From: Candidatus Woesearchaeota archaeon
GTDB lineage: Archaea; Nanobdellota; Nanobdellia; Woesearchaeales; JABIAG01
Reading direction: 5' to 3'
Assembly (NCBI GenBank): GCA_019323235.1
Contig: JAHWHN010000210.1
Location: 1-14,566, forward strand
Length of the DNA stretch: 14,566 bases
Of the stretch, positions 1 to 7,700 are shown in pieces. The translations under genes and the position numbers were made by a program. How positions within the stretch are numbered: position 1 is the stretch's first letter; every line of letters starts with the position of its first letter. The notes beneath the pieces were generated by a model that saw nothing but the letters and a program-made list of their open reading frames with translations, made no database searches and had not been told where the DNA came from.

Positions 1-914
1 ATTTTAGATTCTGGATTTTTTAATAAAACAACTTTTGAATTTAATTTTTCTTTAACAATTTCATAACCAATTTTATCAGCAATTTTTTTAGCAAAATCCA
101 TTATATCTGAATGTCGAGGTTGATGTTTTATTGTTAATCTATCTTGACTATGTCCTACCCAAACATAACCTTTTAATTCAACAAAATCAGATTTTCCTTT
201 TACAATTTCTGCAAATTCCTCAGCGTTAACCATATTTTCATCTTTAACTAAAGTTAATCTGATGACAGAACGTGGAAATTCTTTTAATAACTCTGAAGTT
301 TCCATAATCTTATTCCAACCATTTTTAATTAAAGGATTGCACATTTGCTCATACAGTTTTTCATTAGGAGCAGGAATGGTTAAATATAATTGAGTTGGAG
401 GATGTTCTATTAATCTTTTAATCATCTTAGGATTAGTACCATTAGTTACTAAAAATGAAGTAATATCTCTTTTTTTCAATTCATCAATAAATTGAGGCAT
501 ATAAGGATAGAAAGTTGGTTCTCCAGTCAATGAAATAGCAAAATGCTTTGGTTTTGTAGATTCTTCATATTTTTCAGGATCAGCCTCTTCATTACCTTTA
601 AATCCAATTAATGCTTTTTTATATTCTTCAATACACCCTTCAATAATTGTAACTGGATCATCAATATTTTCTTTAAATTCTTCTTTAAAATCATCAATAT
701 CTCTCCAACACCACTTACATCTTAATGGACAGAAAAAATTAGGACTCATTTGAACACATTGATGGCTATTAATACCATAAAAAGTATTTTTATAACAAAC
801 ATCTCTACCTCTAACACATTCTTTAGTCCAATGGCAGATTTTAATAGCAGAATGATTACCAACAATTCTATAACCTTGTTTTTCTAAGTCTAATTTTTTC
901 TCTTTTGAAATCAT
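1..914 (-). CDS. taw1: S-adenosyl-L-methionine-dependent tRNA 4-demethylwyosine synthase Taw1 (partial, 3' end beyond window)
   Basis: Radical SAM enzyme that condenses pyruvate with N1-methylguanosine-37 of tRNA-Phe to make 4-demethylwyosine, the first tricyclic step of archaeal wybutosine-type modification. I translated it by hand on the minus strand: 304 codons are open from the ATG at 914 to the window edge, so the C-terminus is missing. The radical-SAM cluster CPLRCKWC gives C62, C66 and C69. A second set, C27, C40 and C53, matches the spacing of the second 4Fe-4S cluster that coordinates pyruvate in the archaeal enzymes. The motif SLTGEPTFYPYMPQFI follows, as in the family. The start is supported by GGAG nine to ten bases upstream. 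It is divergent from the gene at 1013. Confidence in family is high; the untouched cysteine set suggests a functional enzyme. Confidence 0.93.
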   Translation of the reverse strand, partial: MISKEKKLDLEKQGYRIVGNHSAIKICHWTKECVRGRDVCYKNTFYGINSHQCVQMSPNFFCPLRCKWCWRDIDDFKEEFKENIDDPVTIIEGCIEEYKKALIGFKGNEEADPEKYEESTKPKHFAISLTGEPTFYPYMPQFIDELKKRDITSFLVTNGTNPKMIKRLIEHPPTQLYLTIPAPNEKLYEQMCNPLIKNGWNKIMETSELLKEFPRSVIRLTLVKDENMVNAEEFAEIVKGKSDFVELKGYVWVGHSQDRLTIKHQPRHSDIMDFAKKIADKIGYEIVKEKLNSKVVLLKNPESK

Positions 915-975
915 CACTTCACTCCGTTTTTTTCTGGACTAAACTTTCATTTAGTATAATTTTAATATAAAATAT

Positions 976-992
976 ACAAATATTTTTAAAAG
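976..992 (+). promoter_or_regulatory. TATA-box promoter of the gene at 1013
   Basis: The AT-rich box AATATTTTTAAAAGG is centred about 27 bp upstream of the ATG at 1013. This is the spacing expected if transcription begins at or next to the start codon (leaderless mRNA). No Shine-Dalgarno sequence lies before this ATG, which agrees with that reading. Confidence 0.5.
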
Positions 993-1012
993 GTTTTTAT
1001 TTTTCATAAAAT

Positions 1013-1480
1013 ATGAATTTTAAGTCATTAATACAAGAAGTTGAATCTTCTGATGAATTTAAGAAGTGGAAGGAAACACATAAAGAGTACTTTTTAGCTC
1101 ATATTTTTAATGTGGATCAAGGAACTAGTTGGCAGATTGGTTATTCTGATGGCGAAAAAGCCTCCACATTCACTTTAAATCCAATAAGTGTTGAAGACTC
1201 AGATGAATTAACTAAACGTCCTGAGGTAAAAGTATTGCATTTAAATATTGATAAATTAACTTTGGACTATGAAAAAGCCATGGATTTATTTAACAATCTG
1301 TTAAAAGAAAAACACCCAAAAGAACAAATCTTCAAGAAAATAATAATTATTCAAAACATAGATAATAAAGAAATGTATAACATAACTGGATTAACTCATA
1401 CCTTTAAAACATTAAACGTTAAAATTGATATGAATGGAAATATTATTGAAGATTCTTTAGTTGCTTTGATGCAGCAATAG
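1013..1480 (+). CDS. Hypothetical protein, possible PepSY-like fold
   Basis: A 155-residue soluble protein with no signal peptide, membrane segment or cysteine. I do not recognise a named family with confidence. The N-terminal 20 residues look helical. A strand-rich part follows (SWQIGYSDGEKASTFTLNP, about 39-57), then a helix about 84-103 (YEKAMDLFNNLLKEKHP), then two strands (IFKKIIIIQNI and EMYNITGLT) and a final strand-turn-strand (KTLNVKIDMNGNIIED). Helix, then a Trp/Tyr-containing strand, then a 'xVxIDxxGxII' ending resembles the PepSY layout, but that is an impression only. It is leaderless and monocistronic, divergent from taw1. It could be a lineage-specific conserved protein. Confidence 0.8.
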   Translation: MNFKSLIQEVESSDEFKKWKETHKEYFLAHIFNVDQGTSWQIGYSDGEKASTFTLNPISVEDSDELTKRPEVKVLHLNIDKLTLDYEKAMDLFNNLLKEKHPKEQIFKKIIIIQNIDNKEMYNITGLTHTFKTLNVKIDMNGNIIEDSLVALMQQ

Positions 1481-1581
1481 TTCTTTGAACGATATTTAAT
1501 ACATTTAATTTAATTCTGATTATAATTTTTCTAGTATTAAATGATTTTTTTAGTAATTATACTCATGGGGTGGTATAAAAT

Positions 1582-1638
1582 ATGTCAGAGATAAGGAAAT
1601 GTTTGGGAATTCTCGAAAATTATTCTGAAAATATATAG
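1582..1638 (+). CDS. Possible 18-residue small ORF
   Basis: In the 193-base stretch between 1480 and 1674 the only coding candidate is an 18-codon ORF, MSEIRKCLGILENYSENI. It is preceded by GGGGTGG at 1567-1573 with an 8-base spacer. That resembles the Shine-Dalgarno of cdc6 (GGGGTGGAG) in this window. The ORF ends just before the TATA box of the next gene. It is too short for codon statistics to help, so it may be chance or a leader peptide. The rest of the stretch is AT-rich with a poly-T run (1544-1550) and no other feature I can see. Confidence 0.25.
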   Translation: MSEIRKCLGILENYSENI

Positions 1639-1640
1639 AA

Positions 1641-1653
1641 ACAAATTTAAGTA
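1641..1653 (+). promoter_or_regulatory. TATA-box promoter of the gene at 1674
   Basis: ACAAATTTAAGTA is centred about 27 bp before the ATG at 1674, with no Shine-Dalgarno between. This is the leaderless arrangement seen for most single genes here. Confidence 0.45.
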
Positions 1654-1673
1654 TCACTATCTATATATTAAAT

Positions 1674-1940
1674 ATGCAAAATTCAATTCCTCCTAAATTA
1701 AAAGAACTTTCTCAAAAAAAATTAGAGTATTTGGTAAATAATTTTTTTGCTAGCAATAATGGGTTAATGAAGAAAGCAGATTTAGAGGCTTATAATTTTA
1801 TTAGCTTTTATCAAGAAAGCAGACAAGATGAGTTCTATATTTTATTAGCTAGGAAGTATTTAGTTGGCACTGAAAGGGAAGATTATGGTCTTGAAAAGTG
1901 GCTGAAAGAAATGCAAGAATATAAGAAAGAATCTAAATAA
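1674..1940 (+). CDS. Hypothetical protein, small helical
   Basis: An 88-residue protein that I do not recognise. It is charged and probably all-helical: a helix at about 7-27 (KLKELSQKKLEYLVNNFFAS), a second around 35-62 and a third around 73-88 (LEKWLKEMQEYKKESK). There are no cysteines, signal peptide or membrane segment. The central stretch FISFYQESRQDEFYILLARKYL is aromatic-rich and could pack as a small helical bundle. A DNA-binding or adaptor role cannot be argued from the sequence. It has its own promoter and is followed by a weak stem-loop. Confidence 0.65.
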   Translation: MQNSIPPKLKELSQKKLEYLVNNFFASNNGLMKKADLEAYNFISFYQESRQDEFYILLARKYLVGTEREDYGLEKWLKEMQEYKKESK

Positions 1941-2012
1941 AATCAGTTTTTTATATTAACTCTAAAATAATTACAATATAAGAATTTTCTAACTCTAAGT
2001 TATAACCTTATC

Positions 2013-2034
2013 TTTTAGAAACGCTAAAATTTTA
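2013..2034 (+). terminator. Weak stem-loop and T-rich tract after the 1674 gene
   Basis: TTTTAG (2013-2018) and CTAAAA (2024-2029) can pair around a 5-base loop and are followed by TTTTATTTA. The stem is short and AT-rich. The rest of the 183-base gap from 1941 to 2123 is AT-rich sequence plus the promoter and leader of the 25-codon gene. Confidence 0.3.
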
Positions 2035-2077
2035 TTTATAAAAACATCTATTCTGTAACCTATATTTTAGAAAATGG

Positions 2078-2120
2078 TATTATATATAAACCGTTTTTTC
2101 TGAGTGAAATTAGAGGTGAT
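2078..2120 (+). promoter_or_regulatory. TATA box and Shine-Dalgarno of the 25-codon gene
   Basis: A strong TATA element, TATTATATATAAACC, lies at 2078-2092. About 26 bp downstream comes GAGGTGAT (2113-2120), an eight-base match to the complement of the archaeal 16S 3' end (AUCACCUCC). The spacer to the ATG at 2124 is three bases after the T. The predicted transcript therefore begins almost on the ribosome-binding site. The pairing of a good TATA box with one of the best Shine-Dalgarno sequences in the window argues that the short ORF behind it is translated. Confidence 0.6.
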
Positions 2121-2123
2121 AAG

Positions 2124-2201
2124 ATGGGTGTAAGTTTTAAAGCAATTAAGAAAAATTCTACTTTGGATGGTTTTTTAGCGTGTAAAGAGGAAGAAGAATA
2201 A
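2124..2201 (+). CDS. Small protein of 25 residues with strong expression signals
   Basis: A 25-codon ORF, ATG to TAA, encoding MGVSFKAIKKNSTLDGFLAC followed by KEEEE. I do not recognise it. The N-terminal half is basic and mildly amphipathic (VSFKAIKK), there is one cysteine at position 20, and the tail is acidic. It is not a signal peptide or membrane anchor. Its case rests on context: a TATA box and a near-perfect GAGGTGAT ribosome-binding site at the right distances, and a stop only two bases before the convergent gene's stop at 2204. It could be a small regulatory or antitoxin-like protein, but nothing shows that. Conservation in relatives would settle it. Confidence 0.5.
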   Translation: MGVSFKAIKKNSTLDGFLACKEEEE

Positions 2202-2203
2202 AT

Positions 2204-2638
2204 TTATTTTTTATTAATAATTATCTTCAGTCTATTATCTTCATTTCTAGTTATTTCTATAGTTCTTTCTGATTTTTTAGGTTTATATAACTCTGATATT
2301 TTAAACTCTAATTTTTTATTTTGATTAAAAGAATACATATTAAATTTTGAAGGATCTGCAAAGCTCGAAAATGCAGCAAAAACATTAATTGTTCTAATTG
2401 GTTTTTCTTTATGATTAATTTCCCATAAATCTTCTAAAGTAATCTTATTTCTTTTGAAACTATGCTCATTAGAATATTTTTGCCACCAAGCATGCATATA
2501 ATTAGTACAAAACATCAAAGCATCTAAATCGTTATCATATAGACCAATCTTTAATAAATCATCATTTGGTTCTACAATAATAGATTCTCCTCTAATGCCT
2601 TCATAATTCCATTTTTTGAAATGAGCAGCGTAATCCAT
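2204..2638 (-). CDS. Hypothetical protein
   Basis: A 144-residue soluble protein of unknown function. The N-terminus, MDYAAHFKKWNYEG, and the core LKIGLYDNDLDALMFCTNYMHAWWQKY (about 29-55) are aromatic- and His-rich. The C-terminal third looks like strands separated by turns (KLEFKISELY, RTIEITRNEDNRLKIIIN). There is one cysteine and no signal peptide. It starts 31 bases downstream of the DUF167 gene's stop, with its own box, AAATTTAAC, about 27 bp before the ATG. It may therefore be transcribed separately from the upstream pair. It is convergent with the 25-codon gene. I cannot assign a family. Confidence 0.75.
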   Translation of the reverse strand: MDYAAHFKKWNYEGIRGESIIVEPNDDLLKIGLYDNDLDALMFCTNYMHAWWQKYSNEHSFKRNKITLEDLWEINHKEKPIRTINVFAAFSSFADPSKFNMYSFNQNKKLEFKISELYKPKKSERTIEITRNEDNRLKIIINKK

Positions 2639-2669
2639 GAATTAAGAGTATAAGTTAAATTTAAAAAGA

Positions 2670-2885
2670 TTATTGCTCGATAAACTCAATTAATTTATCT
2701 TTAGAAGTTAAACCAGATTTTATTTTACATTTTTTACCAAAATGTTTTGATAATAATTTAATAATTGCATCGTTAGCCTTATTTTTATCAGGAACGGCTT
2801 TTACCTTGACGATGTAAATATCGTTCTCAGAATCAAAATGAATAGAATTTTCGGAGCTATTAGGTTTAGCTCTTACTTTAATCAT
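2670..2885 (-). CDS. DUF167/YggU family protein
   Basis: A 71-residue member of the DUF167 (YggU) family, small alpha/beta proteins found across archaea and bacteria with no settled biochemical role. Family hallmarks are the opening strand IKVRAKPNSSEN, the central VKAVPDKNKANDAIIKLLSKHFG (usual consensus P..GKAN..), and the ending KIKSGLTSKDKLIEF (usual consensus SG..SR.K). The length is slightly below the usual 75-100 because the C-terminus is trimmed. Its ATG lies inside the last codons of the upstream TFS gene, overlapping by 8 bases. Translation of the two is therefore probably coupled and the pair is an operon. DUF167 genes often travel with translation and transcription genes. Confidence 0.9.
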   Translation of the reverse strand: MIKVRAKPNSSENSIHFDSENDIYIVKVKAVPDKNKANDAIIKLLSKHFGKKCKIKSGLTSKDKLIEFIEQ

Positions 2886-3198
2886 AATCTCGCCAAGTAT
2901 ACTTACAATTAGTACACTTCATGAATTTTGTAGGTGGTTCATCTGCTGATCTAGTTTGAACAATCCAATAGTATGATTTTTTATTTTTACATTCAGGACA
3001 TTCTTCATCACATTCAGGAAGATTTTCTTTTTCATCATCGACAATTTCCATTTCTTTTTTATTGTCTTCTTTCTTCTTGTCACTTATCTTGATACTTTCT
3101 TCTAAAGATTCTTTGTATCCGCAAGAACATTTTACGATGTTTTTCTTTCTTTCTTTTTTAGGAAGCATTAGACTCCCACATTCTGGACAAAATTTCAT
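2878..3198 (-). CDS. tfs: Transcription factor S (TFIIS/RPB9-like RNA cleavage factor)
   Basis: A 106-residue archaeal TFS, which enters the secondary channel of backtracked RNA polymerase and stimulates cleavage of the RNA 3' end. The N-terminal zinc ribbon has C4, C7, C24 and C26. A charged linker of about 35 residues follows. The C-terminal ribbon has C67, C70, C95 and C98, with the signature QTRSADEPPTKFMKCTNC. The invariant acidic pair D86-E87 in RSADEP, which reaches the polymerase active site, is intact, so this looks like an active cleavage factor. A possible TATA box (CTTTAAATAATAC) sits about 27 bp upstream, overlapping the end of the signal peptidase gene. The gene overlaps DUF167 downstream by 8 bases. 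Confidence 0.95.
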   Translation of the reverse strand: MKFCPECGSLMLPKKERKKNIVKCSCGYKESLEESIKISDKKKEDNKKEMEIVDDEKENLPECDEECPECKNKKSYYWIVQTRSADEPPTKFMKCTNCKYTWRDYD

Positions 3199-3230
3199 AA
3201 TTCTTATAATCTCACTAGTATTATTTAAAG

Positions 3231-3908
3231 TTAATTGAAAATCTTCAATGGAATCGTGATTAAATCAACAAACCATATCTTAATCCAACCGAGATATGGT
3301 ATCCTAAATAAAGCTTTTCCTATAACTGATTCATTTTCACTAAAACCATCTTCTCTTGAGTTGTGATCACCTTTAGTGTTGTACATATTATTGTTTACTT
3401 CAACAACTCTATGTATGATTGGATTTCTATAATTTGACCAGAAAACAATTACATCTCCAACATCAACGTTCTTTTTACTTTGTAAGATGATTACATCTCC
3501 TTTGTTAAAACCATTCTTAAATCTAAAATTTTCGAAATCTTCTTTACTTATATTATTTTCTTGATACCAACTTCCGCATATATCCCAAAATTCATCGATA
3601 TTGTATTTATCTTTATTTTCTAACACTTGTCCACAAATTCCAAATTTATCTTTACTATATTTTCTACAATTAGATAATGGATTCAAATTAGATTCATATT
3701 CTAAACAAATCGGAGTTGATTTATGTTCCATGCTTCCAGAAACAACTGCTACTATTGGATGTGTTGTACCTAGAGTAAATCCTAATGCAGGGTATATTAA
3801 AAATTTAATAATTACAAATGCAAGAACTATATTTACAATCCATGATGCAAGACTATCTTCTTCCCAAATAAAATGCCATACCTTTTTTAGGTTTTTTTTT
3901 AAAGTCAT
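3231..3908 (-). CDS. Archaeal signal peptidase I (Sec11-type) with a cysteine-rich insertion
   Basis: A 225-residue membrane-bound serine protease that removes signal peptides after Sec export. One membrane helix spans about 22-42 (SWIVNIVLAFVIIKFLIYPAL). The catalytic box is VVSGSM, with S59 as nucleophile. The second box, NPIIHRVVEV, gives H166, the archaeal/Sec11 replacement for lysine. The third, TKGDHNSREDG, gives D181 and D187. Normally GD follows the SGSM box by 10-15 residues. Here about 75 residues intervene (60 to 137), carrying C68, C81, C92 and C111 and the segment FWDICGSWYQEN. A second hydrophobic stretch near 205-223 may re-anchor the C-terminus. It is leaderless, with a strong BRE/TATA. 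The family call is secure. Confidence 0.92.
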   Translation of the reverse strand: MTLKKNLKKVWHFIWEEDSLASWIVNIVLAFVIIKFLIYPALGFTLGTTHPIVAVVSGSMEHKSTPICLEYESNLNPLSNCRKYSKDKFGICGQVLENKDKYNIDEFWDICGSWYQENNISKEDFENFRFKNGFNKGDVIILQSKKNVDVGDVIVFWSNYRNPIIHRVVEVNNNMYNTKGDHNSREDGFSENESVIGKALFRIPYLGWIKIWFVDLITIPLKIFN

Positions 3909-3931
3909 AAAAAATAAGAGAAAAGAAAAGA

Positions 3932-3947
3932 ATAAAAATGTTTCGTT
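3932..3947 (-). promoter_or_regulatory. BRE/TATA promoter of the signal peptidase gene
   Basis: On the minus strand this reads AACGAAACATTTTTAT, ending 24 bases before the ATG. CGAAAC fits a TFB recognition element and ATTTTTAT a TATA box. The identical 16 bases occur at the identical distance before the winged-helix gene at 13932. Confidence 0.65.
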
Positions 3948-3954
3948 TTAGAAA

Positions 3955-4146
3955 TTAACGTTTTTTCTTAGCTGCTTTTTTAGCAGGAGCTTTCTTTGCT
4001 ACTTTCTTAACTGCTTTTTTAGCTGCTTTTTTCGCCACTTTCTTAACTACTTTTTTTGCTGCTTTTTTAACAGCTTTCTTTGCTACTTTTTTAACTGCTT
4101 TCTTTACAGTTTTTTTAGCAGCTTTTTTAGTTGCTTTTTTAACCAT
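3955..4146 (-). CDS. Histone H1-like lysine/alanine-rich repeat protein
   Basis: A 63-residue, extremely basic protein made almost wholly of a four-residue repeat, KK followed by two of A, V or T, about fifteen times, with one break at KKAPA and the ending KKKR. Such sequences resemble the C-terminal tail of eukaryotic H1, chlamydial Hc2 and AlgP, which bind and condense DNA or RNA through unspecific charge contacts. A nucleoid-associated role is inferred from this. I start it at the ATG at 4146, eight bases after GAGGTG. The GTG three codons upstream is part of that Shine-Dalgarno and is a poor start. A consensus TATA box lies further upstream, so strong expression is likely. It is encoded by a 12-bp-period repeat, so its length may vary between strains. 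Confidence 0.85.
   Translation of the reverse strand: MVKKATKKAAKKTVKKAVKKVAKKAVKKAAKKVVKKVAKKAAKKAVKKVAKKAPAKKAAKKKR
3958..4140 (-). repeat. 12-bp-period coding minisatellite
   Basis: The coding sequence of the lysine-rich protein is a degenerate 12-bp tandem repeat. The plus strand shows repeated GCTNCTTTTTT and similar units, matching the KKxx protein period. Runs of T and near-identical units make it prone to slippage and to assembly or sequencing error. Confidence 0.75.
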
Positions 4147-4203
4147 TATAAACACCTCTTTTTAAGTTTTATAAAAAACTTATTTACTCTCTGCATTTAT
4201 TAG

Positions 4204-4220
4204 TATATAAATGTTACGTT
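4204..4220 (-). promoter_or_regulatory. Consensus BRE/TATA promoter of the lysine-rich gene
   Basis: Minus strand AACGTAACATTTATATA contains a textbook archaeal TATA box (TTTATATA) behind a BRE-like CGTAAC. It lies about 58 bases before the ATG, which leaves a leader of roughly 35-40 bases carrying the GAGGTG ribosome-binding site at 4149-4156. Confidence 0.6.
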
Positions 4221-4262
4221 CTTTTAAGCAAAAAAATTAGTTTTTTCAAATAAAAAACGAAA

Positions 4263-4276
4263 GGATTTATTAATAA
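4263..4276 (+). promoter_or_regulatory. TATA-box promoter of the NMD3-like gene
   Basis: GGATTTATTAATAA is centred about 27 bp before the ATG at 4296. No Shine-Dalgarno follows, so a leaderless transcript is expected. Confidence 0.45.
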
Positions 4277-4295
4277 AAATATTTAACATAAGTTT

Positions 4296-4727
4296 ATGAA
4301 ACAAAAAAATGAAGAAGTTCATGATAAATATTACGAAGGATTTTTACAATTAAGAAATTGTGAAAAAGAAATTTACGATTTTGTTTACAACGAATTTGAT
4401 CAGAATGGAATTTATATTGCAGATCAAAAACAACAGAAGAATGGTGTTGATTTCAAAGTAAGTTCAAATAAATTTTTATTAAAACTTGGAGATGATTTAT
4501 CTAAGAAATATTCTGGAGTAAAAAAAATATCAAGAAAATTATTTTCTCAAGACAGCGATACTGGCAAACCAATCTATAGAATGACTGTTAAATTTGAACA
4601 ATTACCTTTCAGAGTTGGAGATACTATAGAACATAGAGGTGATGAAGTTAAAGTGCAATCTATATCTGGTGATAAAATAAATGTAAAAGATCTTAAAACA
4701 GGAAAAAGATTTTTCATAAAGAAATAA
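4296..4727 (+). CDS. NMD3-like protein lacking the N-terminal zinc-ribbon region
   Basis: A 143-residue protein resembling the middle part of archaeal/eukaryotic NMD3, a large-subunit ribosome factor (in eukaryotes the 60S export adaptor). The shared features I see are YYEGFLQLRN at 12-21, the block GVDFKVSSNKFLLKLGDDLSKKY, and KKISRKLFSQDSDTGKPIYRMTVKF at about 75-99. The last is close in layout to the family's 'S.KL...D..TGK..YR.TV' stretch. The C-terminal 40 residues (VGDTIEHRGDEVKVQSISGDKINVKDLKTGKR) look like a small beta-barrel. The four CxxC zinc motifs that normally precede this region are absent; the TATA box placement argues that the ATG at 4296 is the true start. Zinc ribbons could be encoded elsewhere or lost. 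Its stop abuts the convergent coiled-coil gene. Confidence 0.7.
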   Translation: MKQKNEEVHDKYYEGFLQLRNCEKEIYDFVYNEFDQNGIYIADQKQQKNGVDFKVSSNKFLLKLGDDLSKKYSGVKKISRKLFSQDSDTGKPIYRMTVKFEQLPFRVGDTIEHRGDEVKVQSISGDKINVKDLKTGKRFFIKK

Positions 4728-7700
4728 TTATAGTTTTGCAATTTTCAAATCTGTTTTTAATTCTAATATTCCGAAGTTTTGTTTTCTCTTTTCACTTGGA
4801 TCAGAAATATTTTCTACAATTACTTCTGCATCTCTAATTAATTTTTCAGCCATATCTAAATTTCTATTATTGATACTTTGCTTAATTTGCTGAATAACTC
4901 TTGATAAATCTTCAGTATTATTAGTTTTTATTTCTTCAATTAACCTTGGTCTCTCAATAAAAGTTTCAATAGGCTTACTTTCAACAGGTAATTCTTTAGC
5001 AACATTAGGAATTGTTTGATTCTTACTTTCAAATAAACTAACTTCTCTTCTTAATATTAAACTATTTCTCTTTCTAATCTCATTAAGAGCATTATTAACA
5101 ACATCCCTCTTTTGTTTAATTTTTTCTTCTTCTTTACGTAGAACATCTTTTGTTAAATTTATTTTTTGAATTATTGAATTTAATTTACTCTCTCTATTCT
5201 TTACACGTCTGTCTAATTCATCAATCTTGGAATTATATACTTTTATTTTCTCACTTGCATTCTTTCTAATTTCAATAGCTTTATTTTCTCTTTCTTTAAT
5301 TCTAGCTTCTCTTTCATTAAGATACATCTCTTTATCTTGGAATTTAGATTTTAAAAGTTCATATTCTTTACTTTCTCTTTCTTTAATTTTAGCTTCTCTT
5401 TGATTAAGATACATTTCTTTATCTTCAAATTTAGATTTCAAACGTTGATATTCTTTAATATGTTTGACCATTTCATTTTCTTTCTCTTGAACTTTCTTAA
5501 TTGTCTCATCTAAATTTCTTTTTCTTTGTTCAATATCTCTAGTTTCTTTTAATTTAATTCTAATTAATCTGTCTAAATCTTTTCTTCTCAAAGCGATAAT
5601 TCTATTAATTCTATTCTCTTCATCTCTAAGAGTATTAATTTTAAGTTCAATGGCTTCTTTCTCAGCAACTTTTTGTTCAAAAGGTTCTAATGCTTTAGCC
5701 ATACTCTTTTCTTTTTTAACTAAAAGCTTCTCAGCTTCTTTTAATTGTTTAGTAATATGTCTTAATCTGATTTCTTTTTCATTTAATTTCTCAGATTTTT
5801 TAGGCAATTCATGATCTAGAAGATATCTTCTTTTAGTTTTCAAATCAGAAACTTCTTGTCTTAAATTTTGAAGTTCATTTTTACTTAAATTAGCAGCAAT
5901 TCTATCTCTTTCAAGTTCTTCTTCTTTATTTTTAAGTAAAAGTTCTTTATTTTCTAATTTTTCTTTAACACTCTTAAGTTTACCTATTACTGTGTTAAAC
6001 ATAGATTCTTTTTCACTAAGTAATTGAGATTTTTCAAGTAATTCGTCTTTTTGACTAATAATTCTTTCTTCTTGTTTATTTTTCAAATCAATTAATTTTC
6101 CAACTCTTTCTTTTTCCCTATCTATTAATTCTCTTAATTTTTTTTCTTCAGCCCTTATTGCTTCGATTTTATTTTTCTCAAATACTTCAACATCTCTTTT
6201 TAATTTATTTCTATATATTTTCAATAAATCTAAGTTATGTTTGTGAGTTAATTTAAGAGCCTCATTCATATTAATTTCATCTTCTTTTTCTTTTTTGAGG
6301 ATATCTTTTACTTTTGCTAACCTAGATAAAACACTATTTAATTTTCCAATTTTATTTTTTAGAACATTTTCTTTTAAAGTAGCATCAGCATTTACTTTAG
6401 CTTTTTCTTGAGAAATAATGTCTTCTTGATTTTTGATAAGTGTATTTAATTGTTTTTTCTTATCAATTAAATTTTTAATTTCTTCAATAATTTTAAGTTT
6501 ATCTCTTTTAATTAATTCTTCATTCTTTTTTTTAATATCTAAAAGTTTTTTCTCATGAGCATCTTTAATTTCATTTAATTTATTTTTTAAAATAGTTTCT
6601 CTTTTTTTAATCTCTTGAAGTTTTTGAATGTAATTTTGCTCTAATTCTTGCATATCTTTTTCTTTAGTTAATTTTCTTTCTTCATTAAACTCTTTAATTT
6701 TATTAGAATATTCTTTAGCAGCCAGATCTAATTTTTCTTTGATTTTATCTTCTTTTAATTTCAATTCATTTTTTCTTTGATTGTATAATTCTTCAATTAT
6801 TTTTTTATCTTGAACTAAAGCAATCTGTCTCTCTTCTTCAAATTTTCTTACGGTTTCAAGATGCCTTTCCGCAGAAACCTTTATTTTATTTCTAATCTCT
6901 TCTTCTTTTTTCTTAAGTTCTTCTTTTTTCATTAAATAAAGATTATTTATTTTCTCTTTTTCTTTATTAACATATTCATCTCTATTTTTTTTGAAATTTT
7001 CTATGTCTGAAAAGTGTTTCAAAATAGTTCTTCTTACAAATTCTTCTAATTTTCTCTCTCTTTCATTTAAACTATTTTCCTTTTCTAATAATTTTAATTT
7101 CTTATCTTCAATAATCTTAGAACTAGTTTCAACTTTTCCAATCAACAATTGTGCTTTTCTACCAATATCTTTTTCTTTTAACTTAATAGCTTTTTCTTTT
7201 TCTAAAATAGATAGATTCCTTTCATGAACATTTTGTTGTATTGAATTAAGGCCATCTGTTATTTTCTCAAGTTCTTCTTCTTTTTTTGTTAAGAATTCTT
7301 TTTGTCTAACTAATGCTTTTAATTCATTTTTTGTTCTTTTACTATCTTGACTTATGTTTTTCTTTTTTTCTATAAGTAATTCAATGTCTTGAGAAATTTT
7401 ATTAATTTGATCTTTCTTTTGTTCTAATAAAATTAAATCTCTTTTTAATCTTTGATTTAAATTATATATTTTATTTTTTGATTCTTCTTCTTTTTTAGAA
7501 ATTTCTTTATCTCTTTGAATTAATTCTGCTTTCTTCTTATTCAAAAGTGTATCTTTTGTTTTTAATTTCAAATTAACTTTTTCTAAATTATCTACTAATC
7601 GTTTTAATTCTTCTTCTTTTTCTTTAATAGACCATTCTTTTTTATGTAAATTCTCAATTTCTTCTTGAATACCTTTACTTTCTTTTTGTAAAATTTTTCG

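Noticed and set aside
3601..3951. 116-codon open frame on the plus strand
   Set aside because: Antisense to the signal peptidase, which has all catalytic motifs; the plus-strand product has no recognisable features and no promoter.
3955..4146. CRISPR array
   Set aside because: The regular 12-bp period is coding (KKxx) and has no spacer structure; no other direct-repeat array is present in the window.
4147..4155. GTG start three codons upstream for the lysine-rich protein
   Set aside because: This GTG is part of the GAGGTG Shine-Dalgarno that serves the ATG at 4146.
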